Shown here: piece by piece, positions 8,431 through 16,882 of the stretch | Layout: the number at the start of each line of letters is the position of its first letter | How positions within the stretch are numbered: the first letter of the stretch is position 1 | NCBI RefSeq assembly: GCF_004684905.1 | Contig: NZ_SRJC01000002.1 | Coordinates: 124,001-188,000, forward strand | Direction of reading: 5' to 3' | Length of the DNA: 64,000 nucleotides | Source: Halobacillus salinus | Lineage (GTDB): Bacteria > Bacillota > Bacilli > Bacillales > Halobacillaceae | Notes under the pieces: generated by a model | Seen by the model: the letters and a program-made list of their open reading frames with translations, nothing else | What the model was told of the DNA's origin: nothing | Databases searched by the model: none | Translations under genes and position numbers: made by a program

Positions 8431-9546
8431 CTAATAGCGCATGATCGACTCTGCAAAATCTCTAAAGGAACTCTTCTGACGAGTCAGCTGTTGTTTTACG
8501 GTCCGTTGACCAGAGCGATGCCTGACGAGCCGTTCTTCTAAAGCCTCGTAAGAGTTGATGAAGGAACCATTCATTTTCTTCTCATAATCTAATGGCTCTT
8601 TGATCGTTAGATGGTGAAGATAAAGGGCAGGAATTTGATGGGCAAGGGCGATGTTATCTGCTGCGGAGGAAGAAGAAGTCACAATCATAGAAATTGGGAT
8701 GAAGGCAGGCAGCAGTTCGGCTGGAATCGATTCTCCAAGCAAGGTCGCCTCATGTGTAGATTCATATTTACTTCGTTGTTCACTAGGGTGCGGTTTGATA
8801 TAAAGGTCGTAACCCGATGCTCTAATGCATTCGAACACTTTGCTCAAATAAGTACGTTCCTCCCCTTCTTCCACAAGGTTTATTTCAGAAAGTGGCTGGC
8901 CTAGAAAAAGCAGACATGGGTTAGAGGACTCCCTATATGGGATGCTGACACCTATTTGTCGGGCAAGTTTTTGAATGTGCTCATGGTCAGGTAGAGCATG
9001 AGGAAGGTCGACAATCTCTCTTCCTTCTTTTTTATAAGAGGGGAACTGTTCTTGATCGTTGATGGCTATCCATTCAACATTGGGATTCATGGCTTGCTGT
9101 TCACTGTAAAGCTTCGGGTATCCGAATAAACGCAACCCCCTCCGGATCCATTTCTTCCATCGATTCACTCGATGGTGGGTGTAGACACCAAGTCCTTCTT
9201 GTATCATCATGACTTTCGAGCCGATCTCCACACTTTCTTCTATGATAGAAGCGTTGATATAATCATTATCTTTGAAGACGATCACTTTATCGGGTTGCTT
9301 CTCCCGTACAAATTCTGCTGCCTTTTGGAAGACTTTCCGGTTCCGCCACATTAAGCTTTTCCAATCTTTCTTAAGTCGCGGCAATACCAAGCAATCATCA
9401 AAAACTGCTTCTGCTATTCCATTGACTTGTTCATTGATCGAGTAGGAGATGACACCGCAATCGAATTCTGCGTATTGTTGAATAAAGTACGAGATCATAA
9501 TCTGATAGTTCGAACTGACGACAAAACAAACTTTTTCTTTTTTCAA
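8431..9546 (-). CDS. Putative (poly)sialyltransferase-like glycosyltransferase
   Basis: This 371-residue GT-B-like protein carries three short elements that mark bacterial sialyl- and polysialyltransferases: an acidic-Gly motif (EGLG, 117-120, in place of the D/E-D/E-G consensus), KPHPSE (250-255) and the serine run TSSSS (289-293). The segment LFLGQPLSE (212-220) also fits that group. It would move a CMP-activated nonulosonic acid onto the growing glycan at the cytoplasmic membrane face. TTG start with AGGAG; its stop-start region overlaps the flippase gene (TTGA). The donor and linkage are unknown. Overall similarity is judged by motifs only. Confidence 0.6.
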   Translation of the reverse strand: MKKEKVCFVVSSNYQIMISYFIQQYAEFDCGVISYSINEQVNGIAEAVFDDCLVLPRLKKDWKSLMWRNRKVFQKAAEFVREKQPDKVIVFKDNDYINASIIEESVEIGSKVMMIQEGLGVYTHHRVNRWKKWIRRGLRLFGYPKLYSEQQAMNPNVEWIAINDQEQFPSYKKEGREIVDLPHALPDHEHIQKLARQIGVSIPYRESSNPCLLFLGQPLSEINLVEEGEERTYLSKVFECIRASGYDLYIKPHPSEQRSKYESTHEATLLGESIPAELLPAFIPISMIVTSSSSAADNIALAHQIPALYLHHLTIKEPLDYEKKMNGSFINSYEALEERLVRHRSGQRTVKQQLTRQKSSFRDFAESIMRY

Positions 9547-10793
9547 TCGAATCCTCTCCTATGATGCAATCGTTTCGTCCAAATTACGTTCAGCATGGTG
9601 CGAGCAATCTCTGCCAAATACGTCGACACCACCGCTCCCCAAACGCCGATTACCGGAATTAAAGATAAATTGATCAGTACATTAATAACTGCTGCGGCTG
9701 AACTTGAGATTGAGAGTTTCCCTGTCTTCTTCATGAAGGATAGTTTAGCAATCAGGAGATAGTTCAACCCGAAGATGACTTCTGCCCCTATCAGGACCCC
9801 CACAAACCGAGTAGCCTCCTGGTATCCAGACGCCCCCACCAACTCCAGAAACAGATAACCTCCTCCCCAGCCGACCAATCCCCCAGCTAAGATCAGATAC
9901 AAGAAAATACGCAATAATCGACTTGCTTCGCGATGATTGGATGAGGCGGATAATTGATTGTACTTTGGCACGAACGCACTGTTCACACTCATGAACACCA
10001 TACGGACGACCATAGCCATTTGAACCGCCAAGGCATAGACCCCAATCGTATCCAGAGATATGAACTTTTCTAACAGCACACGGTCCGATGTTGTAATGAC
10101 CCAATTGCTCAGTACATGTGGAAGGAGTGGAAGACTGAAGGCAAGACTCATGCTGACGAATGGCTTAGAGAAGCTAAAGCTCACATCTTTTCGGATACTC
10201 CAGAGGAACAGTATTAACGTGACGGCTCCTGCTATCCCCATTGCTAACAAGTAACTAGCAGCTCCCAACCCTCCCCAATACAAGAAAACCAACGTAAGCA
10301 AGAGTACCAACACACTCTTCACACTGTAGATAACGAAATAAGTCCTCGCTCTTTCCTTTATTCTCAAGATGGTTGCAGGGATCGACTGCCAAGCCATCAA
10401 GAAAGACAAAACGATTAGATAAGCGTAATAAGGTTCATGCGGAATCGATTTGAACAACAACGGCGCAATCCATTTTTGAGACAATAACAATAGCAAAGAC
10501 ACGACCACCGCAAATCCTGTCACGAACAGCAAGATACTTCCTAAGTACGCCTTTTGCTGCTCTTTTTTAGAGAAATCGTAGTATAGACGCGTGATCGCTC
10601 CATGCAAAGACAACACCATGAAAAGCTGTAAAAACCCTACGAGAGCATGAACCGTCGTCATAATGCCGTATTCAGCTGGTGTAAGCTGGTTTGTAAATAC
10701 AGGAATAAGAATGACCCCTAGAGCCGGGGTCATCATAGTTGCTGCCATATAAAGAAAGGCGTCACGGAAAAACTTCTTAGTGGACGTTTGCAT
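9543..10793 (-). CDS. wzx: Polysaccharide flippase (Wzx/MATE-like)
   Basis: About 416 residues, almost all in 12-14 hydrophobic segments, with the N-terminal pattern of the oligosaccharide flippase family (FFRDAFLYMAATMMTPALG, then PAEYGIMTTVHALVGF). It would turn undecaprenyl-linked repeat units across the membrane. The second ATG (10793) is preferred over 10799 because AAGGAAGG sits at correct spacing. It overlaps the polymerase gene by 17 nt. Wzx family members are poorly conserved, so the substrate cannot be read. Confidence 0.83.
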   Translation of the reverse strand: MQTSTKKFFRDAFLYMAATMMTPALGVILIPVFTNQLTPAEYGIMTTVHALVGFLQLFMVLSLHGAITRLYYDFSKKEQQKAYLGSILLFVTGFAVVVSLLLLLSQKWIAPLLFKSIPHEPYYAYLIVLSFLMAWQSIPATILRIKERARTYFVIYSVKSVLVLLLTLVFLYWGGLGAASYLLAMGIAGAVTLILFLWSIRKDVSFSFSKPFVSMSLAFSLPLLPHVLSNWVITTSDRVLLEKFISLDTIGVYALAVQMAMVVRMVFMSVNSAFVPKYNQLSASSNHREASRLLRIFLYLILAGGLVGWGGGYLFLELVGASGYQEATRFVGVLIGAEVIFGLNYLLIAKLSFMKKTGKLSISSSAAAVINVLINLSLIPVIGVWGAVVSTYLAEIARTMLNVIWTKRLHHRRGFD

Positions 10794-11970
10794 GATCATC
10801 GCCTTCCTTACCTTCTTTTACGTAGATACGGCTCAAAAACAATAGAGATAAAAAAATCCAGAAGATAGTATTTCGAATCCCGTTATGCGCGATACCATAG
10901 AGCAGAATGAAGAATAGCGGACTACTCATAGCAAGAGGTCTCCTATAGACACTGAGCACTATTAAAGCTATAAACAGAACCATCCCTATAACGCCATAAC
11001 TGAATAAGAGGTTTCCGAATGTGGAATGGATCTCATAACCGGAAAGTTTGGTGTCAAACCTCGTATATGCGCCCTCTCCCGCTCCGAAAACAAGATACTC
11101 GGAATCATTGATGATCCGGTCATATCCACGGTTGGCAGGGTTGTCATCATTAGCCTGCCCGATATCATTCAGACGGGTTTCTAGCTTTGTGACCCGTTCA
11201 TTTTCTTTAAACGACTCTTGAAAAGACGGCACCGTTACAAATAAGAACGCAAATACAACAGCGATGAGCATCGTATTGATTTTCACAGACCAATGCTTGG
11301 AGAGCAGGAGCCACGTGACGAACATGACCGCACCACTGATCGTTGCAGCCTTAGAAAGAGAAGCTGCGATCAGTACAAGACACCCTGTCACAGCCACGAA
11401 AAACCAAATCCTGCCCCTCTTTACTGACTGATACGTAATCAGTATGATGGCTAAGCTTACGAGATTCGCATAGCCCAATTGGTTCGGGTTATTGTAGAAC
11501 AGACTCTCCCGGTACGACCCACTCGAAAAGAAGAAAGAGAGTCCAAATTGTAGAATGACCGATGTCGTAATGGAGACATACACGACTTTGAAAAGAAGTG
11601 GCCCGAGCTTTTCATATAACAACAAAAACAAAATCACCGTCATGATATTAAACATGTAGAACAGCGAGGCATAGAGAACTGTGAAGTCCGACAACCAAAA
11701 CGCCCAGAACGAATTGACGATGATGATGTAACTGACAAAGCAAATTCCAGTAAATACGAGTAAATTGTAGGAGCGGTAGACAGTAAGAGGTCTAGAGAAG
11801 ATCAGGAAAACAAACATGGTCATGAGTGTTAAATCCGATAGCTGCGGTAACCCACTGTCAAAAAAATAGAAGGGAGAGAGTAGAAAGTAGAAAGATAGAA
11901 TAGGAAGGTAGAAGTTGCGGTTATACAGGAAAATACTTTGTTGCTCAGCTAGATCACGTATAGGACTCAT
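10777..11970 (-). CDS. wzy: O-antigen ligase/polymerase-like membrane protein (Wzy)
   Basis: This 397-residue protein has about 10-11 hydrophobic segments and a large hydrophilic loop at about 250-300 containing GAGEGAYTRFDTKLSGYEIHS, which matches the Wzy_C/O-antigen ligase pattern (loop with EIHSTFGNLLFSYG). It would polymerise repeat units outside the membrane. It lies between the Wzz-like protein and the flippase, the set needed for Wzx/Wzy-dependent assembly. Start ATG preceded by GGGGAGAG. Confidence 0.78.
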   Translation of the reverse strand: MSPIRDLAEQQSIFLYNRNFYLPILSFYFLLSPFYFFDSGLPQLSDLTLMTMFVFLIFSRPLTVYRSYNLLVFTGICFVSYIIIVNSFWAFWLSDFTVLYASLFYMFNIMTVILFLLLYEKLGPLLFKVVYVSITTSVILQFGLSFFFSSGSYRESLFYNNPNQLGYANLVSLAIILITYQSVKRGRIWFFVAVTGCLVLIAASLSKAATISGAVMFVTWLLLSKHWSVKINTMLIAVVFAFLFVTVPSFQESFKENERVTKLETRLNDIGQANDDNPANRGYDRIINDSEYLVFGAGEGAYTRFDTKLSGYEIHSTFGNLLFSYGVIGMVLFIALIVLSVYRRPLAMSSPLFFILLYGIAHNGIRNTIFWIFLSLLFLSRIYVKEGKEGDDHANVH

Positions 11971-11985
11971 ACACTCTCCCCCCTT

Positions 11986-13347
11986 CTATGGCTTATACCA
12001 GTTGACGAAAGTGCCAAGAATAGTTGCTCCCGATTCCTTCAACTGGTTGAAAGAGGATAACGTTTGACTCAACTTCCCTTCCTTATAGTTGACGACATAC
12101 ACACAACCGTCTGCCTGGTTAGCGAACAAGTTGGTGTCTGCTGATATTTCAGTAGGAGCACAATCAATGATGACATACTCGTATTTCCTCTTAAGATCTT
12201 GTATCAAGGCTGTAACTTGAGAGAGTGTAAAATAATCGGCACGTTCCGCTATATCTCTCCCGATCGTCAAAATATCTAAATTGGAGTGAAAAGTAGACTG
12301 CGTGATCCGATCGAGATTGCTGTCCCCAGCTAAGTAAGACGATAATCCCACTCGATTACTGCTGTTAAACATTAAGTGTCCGGCTGGTGTATAGAGGTTC
12401 GCATCGACGTACACGGTTCTCTTACCGGATTGAGCAAGTGAAACAGCCAAGTTACCGCTAGTCAGCGTTGAACCATCTTTGCGAGTTGAGCCCGTAATAA
12501 CTATAGCTCGTGCTTCCTTCGTTTTATTCAGGAGGACTAGATTGGTTTTCAGCTTGCGATAGCCTTCTTTCGGTTTGGAAGTGTTCGCCCATCGAGCCAC
12601 GAGTTTACGGTAAAGTGGATGGGTGTCCCACGACTCATCCAAGTCGTGCTTCGATCGGTACAGCGTATATGGCTTCGTGTTTACTTTCAATCCTCTTCCT
12701 AATATAGGCACTTTCAAAGCAGACTGAATTTCATTGGAGCTTCTGAATTTTGCAAAGAAGAAACGACTCATACAAACTACTAGACAGCCTGAAAACAGGG
12801 AGAGAATGAAAGCTATGCCGATATTCAAGAATGGTTTCGGACGAATAGGTTCCTCACTCGCCTCCGCGCGACTAAGCGTGGAGATGTTGCTGATCGTCAA
12901 AAAGGATTGAATTTCCTCTTTTGCCGTGTAGGCAACTAAGTTTGCAAGAAAAGCGGCGTTTCTCGGGTCATTTGATTCTGCCCTGATAGACAGTATTTGG
13001 TTCGACGGGTCTGCACTGATGTAGATGTGTTTCTTCAATTCCCCACCAGTCATCCCTGCTTCCGAACCAGCAGCATCCATCACCATCGGACTTTCCATCA
13101 TTTCTTTATAGGTAGGGATCAACTTGAGCTGGGCATCGATGTCCGATGTCTCCAGTTTTTGATCCTTCTTCGGTATTTCATGAACAATCAGCAACGCTTC
13201 CGCTTCATAGACAGGCTTCATATAGGAGTAAGTAATAAACGCGCTCAGAAATGTAGCGATCAATGTTCCCAAGAAGATGTACAAAATGTTTTTCTTTATG
13301 GCTTCTAAGAAATCCCTTAAATCAATCTGATCTTTATTCAATTCCAT
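11986..13347 (-). CDS. Wzz chain-length protein fused to a degenerate BY-kinase domain
   Basis: This 453-residue protein has a Wzz domain with membrane segments at about 22-43 and 183-203, then a cytoplasmic CpsD/Wzc-like P-loop domain (about 260-453). In bacillary systems these two are usually separate proteins (CapA/EpsA and CapB/EpsB). The Walker A region reads TGSTRKDGSTLTSGN (295-309): the usual PGEGKST is replaced and the catalytic lysine is gone. Walker A' reads VDANL (324-328), with N replacing the second Asp. There is no C-terminal tyrosine cluster; the end is VNWYKP. I infer a chain-length regulator whose kinase is inactive or uses nucleotide in a non-standard way. Confidence 0.8.
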   Translation of the reverse strand: MELNKDQIDLRDFLEAIKKNILYIFLGTLIATFLSAFITYSYMKPVYEAEALLIVHEIPKKDQKLETSDIDAQLKLIPTYKEMMESPMVMDAAGSEAGMTGGELKKHIYISADPSNQILSIRAESNDPRNAAFLANLVAYTAKEEIQSFLTISNISTLSRAEASEEPIRPKPFLNIGIAFILSLFSGCLVVCMSRFFFAKFRSSNEIQSALKVPILGRGLKVNTKPYTLYRSKHDLDESWDTHPLYRKLVARWANTSKPKEGYRKLKTNLVLLNKTKEARAIVITGSTRKDGSTLTSGNLAVSLAQSGKRTVYVDANLYTPAGHLMFNSSNRVGLSSYLAGDSNLDRITQSTFHSNLDILTIGRDIAERADYFTLSQVTALIQDLKRKYEYVIIDCAPTEISADTNLFANQADGCVYVVNYKEGKLSQTLSSFNQLKESGATILGTFVNWYKP

Positions 13348-13354
13348 GACCTCC

Positions 13355-14500
13355 TTACCGTTTTAAAATGGAAGTTAACTGATCAATGACTCGATCTTGC
13401 TGTTCCTTAGTCAGGTTGGATCCTGAAGGCAGGCAGATTCCATGCTGATAAAGCGTTTCAGCTACATCTTGGTTAGGTTGATGAGGGTAAAATCTGCAGC
13501 CTTTGAACAAAGGTTGGAGGTGTAGAGGTTTCCAAGCTGGCCTTGCTTCGATATTCTCTTGTGCAAGCTTCTGAATAATGTCTGTGATTTTGACCCTTTG
13601 GACTCTAGTGTCCACTAACATCACGGTCAACCACCTGGAAGACACGGTGCCTTTCATTTCAGGCATAAAGGCAACACCCTTTATCCCCCCAAGTGCTTTC
13701 TCATAATTCCGAAATACATTCCGCCTAGCTTCAACGCGGTCTGCTAGCACTTCCAACTGCCCTCTCCCGACTCCTGCAAGCAAATTACTCAAACGATAGT
13801 TGTAGCCAAGCTCTTTATGTTCATAGTGAATGACCGGTTCCCTCGCTTGAGTCGACCAGAACCGAGCCTTATCCAGCTTTTCTAAGTCATCCCCAAGCAG
13901 CATCCCTCCACCAGAAGTAGTGATCATCTTGTTGCCATTGAAGGATAAAATGCTGTAATCTCCGAAGGAACCACTTGGTCTGTTCTTGTATGTCGCCCCA
14001 AGGGACTCTGCTGCATCTTCTATAATCGGCACCCCATATCGATCCGCAATAGCTCGGATCCTATCGTAGTCGGCACTTTGCCCATAGATATTGACGACTA
14101 CAATCGCTTTCGGCTTCTCGTCGTTCAGCACGCATTCCTTCAGAGCGCGTTCTAATGCATCAGGACACATATTCCAAGTTCGCGGTTCCGAATCAATGAA
14201 GATAGGCTCTGCACGCAAATAGCAAATCGGATTGGCACTTGCGATGAACGTGAGAGAGGAGCATAACACCACGTCCCCCGGTTTCACCCCTACCAGCTTC
14301 AATGCTAAATGAAGAGCGGAAGTACCCGAGTTCAACGCTACGCCGCCTTTTCGTCCAATCAAATCCGCCACCTCTTGTTCAAATGCAGTTACGTGCGGTC
14401 CTAAAGGCGAAATCCAATTCGTCCGGAATGCTTCGTCTATATAGGCCTGCTCCTTCCCACTCATATGAGGGGAAGATAAGAAAATCCTTTCCTTACTCAC
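13355..14500 (-). CDS. epsN: DegT/DnrJ/EryC1 aminotransferase, EpsN-like
   Basis: About 381 residues, PLP-dependent sugar aminotransferase. It closely resembles Bacillus subtilis EpsN as I recall it: IFLSSPHMSGKEQAYI, FIDSEPRTWNM, EDAAESLGATY, SFNGNKMITTSGGGML with the PLP lysine in GNK, and ARPAWKPLHLQP. EpsN adds the 4-amino group in UDP-N-acetylbacillosamine-type synthesis. The GTG at 14500 is favoured because AGGGG lies 9 nt upstream; an ATG at 14509 abuts that site. The matching 4,6-dehydratase (EpsC/PglF) is not in this window. Confidence 0.83.
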   Translation of the reverse strand: MSKERIFLSSPHMSGKEQAYIDEAFRTNWISPLGPHVTAFEQEVADLIGRKGGVALNSGTSALHLALKLVGVKPGDVVLCSSLTFIASANPICYLRAEPIFIDSEPRTWNMCPDALERALKECVLNDEKPKAIVVVNIYGQSADYDRIRAIADRYGVPIIEDAAESLGATYKNRPSGSFGDYSILSFNGNKMITTSGGGMLLGDDLEKLDKARFWSTQAREPVIHYEHKELGYNYRLSNLLAGVGRGQLEVLADRVEARRNVFRNYEKALGGIKGVAFMPEMKGTVSSRWLTVMLVDTRVQRVKITDIIQKLAQENIEARPAWKPLHLQPLFKGCRFYPHQPNQDVAETLYQHGICLPSGSNLTKEQQDRVIDQLTSILKR

Positions 14501-14512
14501 CTTTCTCATCCC

Positions 14513-15733
14513 CTAACGTTTTAGAATCTTGATGACTCGTGCCGGAGAGCCGACCGCAGTCGTCCAAGACGGTATAGACCGGATCACAACCGCTCCTGCT
14601 CCGATGACGCTCCCTTCGCCTATTGTGGTTCCGGGAATTGCTACCACTCCACTTCCAACTTCCGCCGCTTCCTTCACCTGCACATGCCCCGACAAATGGA
14701 CCCCAGGGTAAATCGAAGCATAGTCTGAGATTTTGCAATCATGCCCGATTGTACATCCATAATTGAGCAGCACATGACTCCCGATCACAGATTGATTAGA
14801 CACAACTGCATGGGGAGCAATATAAGAACCTACGCCAACCTTTACATCCGGAGCAATGTACGCTGTCGGATGAATCAATGAAACGAATGTAACGTCCGTT
14901 TCTGCTAAAGATGCTAGGATTTTCTTCTTTATTCGGGGCTGCCCAATAGCGCAAATGACATTCGAATTATTATATTCAGGTGCATTTAGAGTGTTCACCG
15001 GGCCAAGCACAGGAACTCCATTGACTTGTTGACCTCTCAAGCTTCCATCATCATCCACAAAACCTACAATGTTGTATTTCTCAAGCTCAAGCGCGGTCTC
15101 CAGCATTTCCCCTCCCTGAGCCCCCGCCCCAATGATAATCAGAGGGTCTTTCTCAAACTTGGGCATAGTTGCTGCATCCTCATGTGACACGCCTTTACGA
15201 GTCAAAACACGGTTCACTGTCAGCCACATGATCCGTGCGTCCAAAAGCAAAGAGCGGTTCTCGACATACCAAACGTCAAGTTCAAACCGTTCTTCCCAGT
15301 CCAACGTATTCCTTCCGTTCACTTGTGCCCATCCAGTAACTCCCGGCTTCACTTTGAGACGCTGCGCCTGCCTTTCTGAGTACAGTGATAGATACTCCAT
15401 CAGCAGCGGACGGGGACCTACCAAACTCATATCCCCCTTCAGAACATTCAACAGTTGCGGCAACTCATCCAAACTCGATGCCCTCATCTTCTGACCGAAC
15501 GATGTGAGTCGGACCTCATCTGGCAAAAGCTCTCCCTGTTGGTCACGCTCTTCTGTCATGGTCCGGAATTTATAGACGACAAAAGGCCTGCCGTTCAACC
15601 CAGATCTTTGTTGCTTGAAGAGAACAGGCGAGCCGAGTTTGGTTCTAACTAAAACAGCGATCACGACAAACACTGGCGAGAGGATAATCATCGCCACACC
15701 GGCAAATAGGAGGTCAAGAATTCGCTTAATCAT
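14513..15733 (-). CDS. Fused initiating sugar transferase and acetyltransferase (EpsL-EpsM)
   Basis: 406 residues. Residues 1-190 are a bacterial sugar transferase: one N-terminal membrane helix, KFRTM, LDELPQLLNVLKGDMSLVGPRP (split here: DELPQLLNVLKG and SLVGPRP), and KPGVTGWAQVNGRN. It would load the first sugar phosphate onto undecaprenyl phosphate. Residues about 195-406 are a PglD/EpsM-type acetyltransferase: IIIGAGAQGGEM binding loop, then left-handed beta-helix hexapeptide repeats with HPTAYIAPDVKVG and the catalytic-type His in NYGCTIGHDCKI. In B. subtilis these are two genes, epsL and epsM. ATG start; overlaps the upstream glycosyltransferase by 8 nt. Confidence 0.87.
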   Translation of the reverse strand: MIKRILDLLFAGVAMIILSPVFVVIAVLVRTKLGSPVLFKQQRSGLNGRPFVVYKFRTMTEERDQQGELLPDEVRLTSFGQKMRASSLDELPQLLNVLKGDMSLVGPRPLLMEYLSLYSERQAQRLKVKPGVTGWAQVNGRNTLDWEERFELDVWYVENRSLLLDARIMWLTVNRVLTRKGVSHEDAATMPKFEKDPLIIIGAGAQGGEMLETALELEKYNIVGFVDDDGSLRGQQVNGVPVLGPVNTLNAPEYNNSNVICAIGQPRIKKKILASLAETDVTFVSLIHPTAYIAPDVKVGVGSYIAPHAVVSNQSVIGSHVLLNYGCTIGHDCKISDYASIYPGVHLSGHVQVKEAAEVGSGVVAIPGTTIGEGSVIGAGAVVIRSIPSWTTAVGSPARVIKILKR

Positions 15734-16880
15734 GAGCCTCTCCCTCTAGCGTTTTACGGAATAATTCCACTTGTAGATCCAACACTTTCCGTTCGTTGAA
15801 GTACTGTTCTGCAAAGCGTCTTCCTTCCTTTCCAAAGGAGGACCTTAATGCTGCATCGTCCACGAGCCGTAACAACCGGTCTCTCAGGACATTGCTGTCT
15901 CCCTTAGGAACGAGGTATCCAGTCTTTCCGTCTATGACCTCCTCACGGCACCCGCGAATGTCAGTCGCAACAACCGCTTTCTCCATCGCCATCGCTTCTA
16001 TAATGGAACGAGGGAGACCCTCCCGGTAAGAAGGAAGCACGAAGATATCTGCAGCCTCCAATAATTGATGAATGTCGTTCCGATAACCAAGGGCCAATAC
16101 ATCAGGATCTCTCAGGTGATTTTGCAACATTCGATAGGTGTCTTGATCTCGTTCACTTTGAGATAAGCTGCCGATTACAAGGAGTTTTACGTTCTTTCGC
16201 ACTTGCTTCACCTGTTTAAAGGCTTCCAGTAACTCTAAGATTCCTTTTTCTTTTACGAGACGTCCGATGAAGCAAATGACTCGTTCTTCTTCCTGAAGAT
16301 GGAGAGAATCTCTCATCGTATCGCGGACTTTCTTGCTTGGTCGGAAGGTACCTTCGATGTCTACCCCATTGCTTAGGTGAAAGGTTTCTTCCTCGGGCAG
16401 AAACCTTTCACGCAAACAAAGTTCATAATCCTCCTTGCTTTGAAGGAGTATATAATCGGTCGTGTGCCTAGCCAGCCATTTCTCAATCGTGAACCAGAAG
16501 TAATACGGAACCCTTCCCATATCGTCGTGAAAATAGAAGCCGTGAGCCGTGTAGACGATGTGTTTTATTCCAGCCATCTTTGCAGCTACTCTTCCTAATG
16601 CTGCAGCAACTGGTGTGTGGACGTGAACGATGTCATACTTCTCCCTTCTCATAAGACGAAAAAGCTTCCACAATGACTTGCCACTTGAAATAGGAGCAAG
16701 ACTGCGCTTCATCGGTATCGTAAAGACCTCAAATCCTTCTGCTCTGAGCCTATCCACCCTGCCCGTATCTGCGCATGCAATGTGGACCTCATGCCCCTCC
16801 TGCTTCAACCTCATGACAAGGGGGCGCAATAGCTTATCTGCCGTTTCATCGACACCGCATATTTGTAGGATTTTCCCCAT
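15726..16880 (-). CDS. Glycosyltransferase family 4, EpsD-like
   Basis: About 384 residues, GT-B fold. The N-terminal domain has KILQICGVDETADKLLRPLV and VHVHTPVAAALGR; the C-terminal GT4 domain shows VICFIGRLVKEKGI and the donor-binding FVLPSYREGLPRSIIEAMAM with the E-x7-E pattern. Order and sequence recall EpsD of B. subtilis. It would add the second sugar of the repeat unit. The ATG at 16880 is chosen; it begins 2 nt after the stop of the upstream fusion gene. A TTG at 16916 is possible but adds residues foreign to the family. Confidence 0.84.
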   Translation of the reverse strand: MGKILQICGVDETADKLLRPLVMRLKQEGHEVHIACADTGRVDRLRAEGFEVFTIPMKRSLAPISSGKSLWKLFRLMRREKYDIVHVHTPVAAALGRVAAKMAGIKHIVYTAHGFYFHDDMGRVPYYFWFTIEKWLARHTTDYILLQSKEDYELCLRERFLPEEETFHLSNGVDIEGTFRPSKKVRDTMRDSLHLQEEERVICFIGRLVKEKGILELLEAFKQVKQVRKNVKLLVIGSLSQSERDQDTYRMLQNHLRDPDVLALGYRNDIHQLLEAADIFVLPSYREGLPRSIIEAMAMEKAVVATDIRGCREEVIDGKTGYLVPKGDSNVLRDRLLRLVDDAALRSSFGKEGRRFAEQYFNERKVLDLQVELFRKTLEGEAHD

Positions 16881-16882
16881 AC

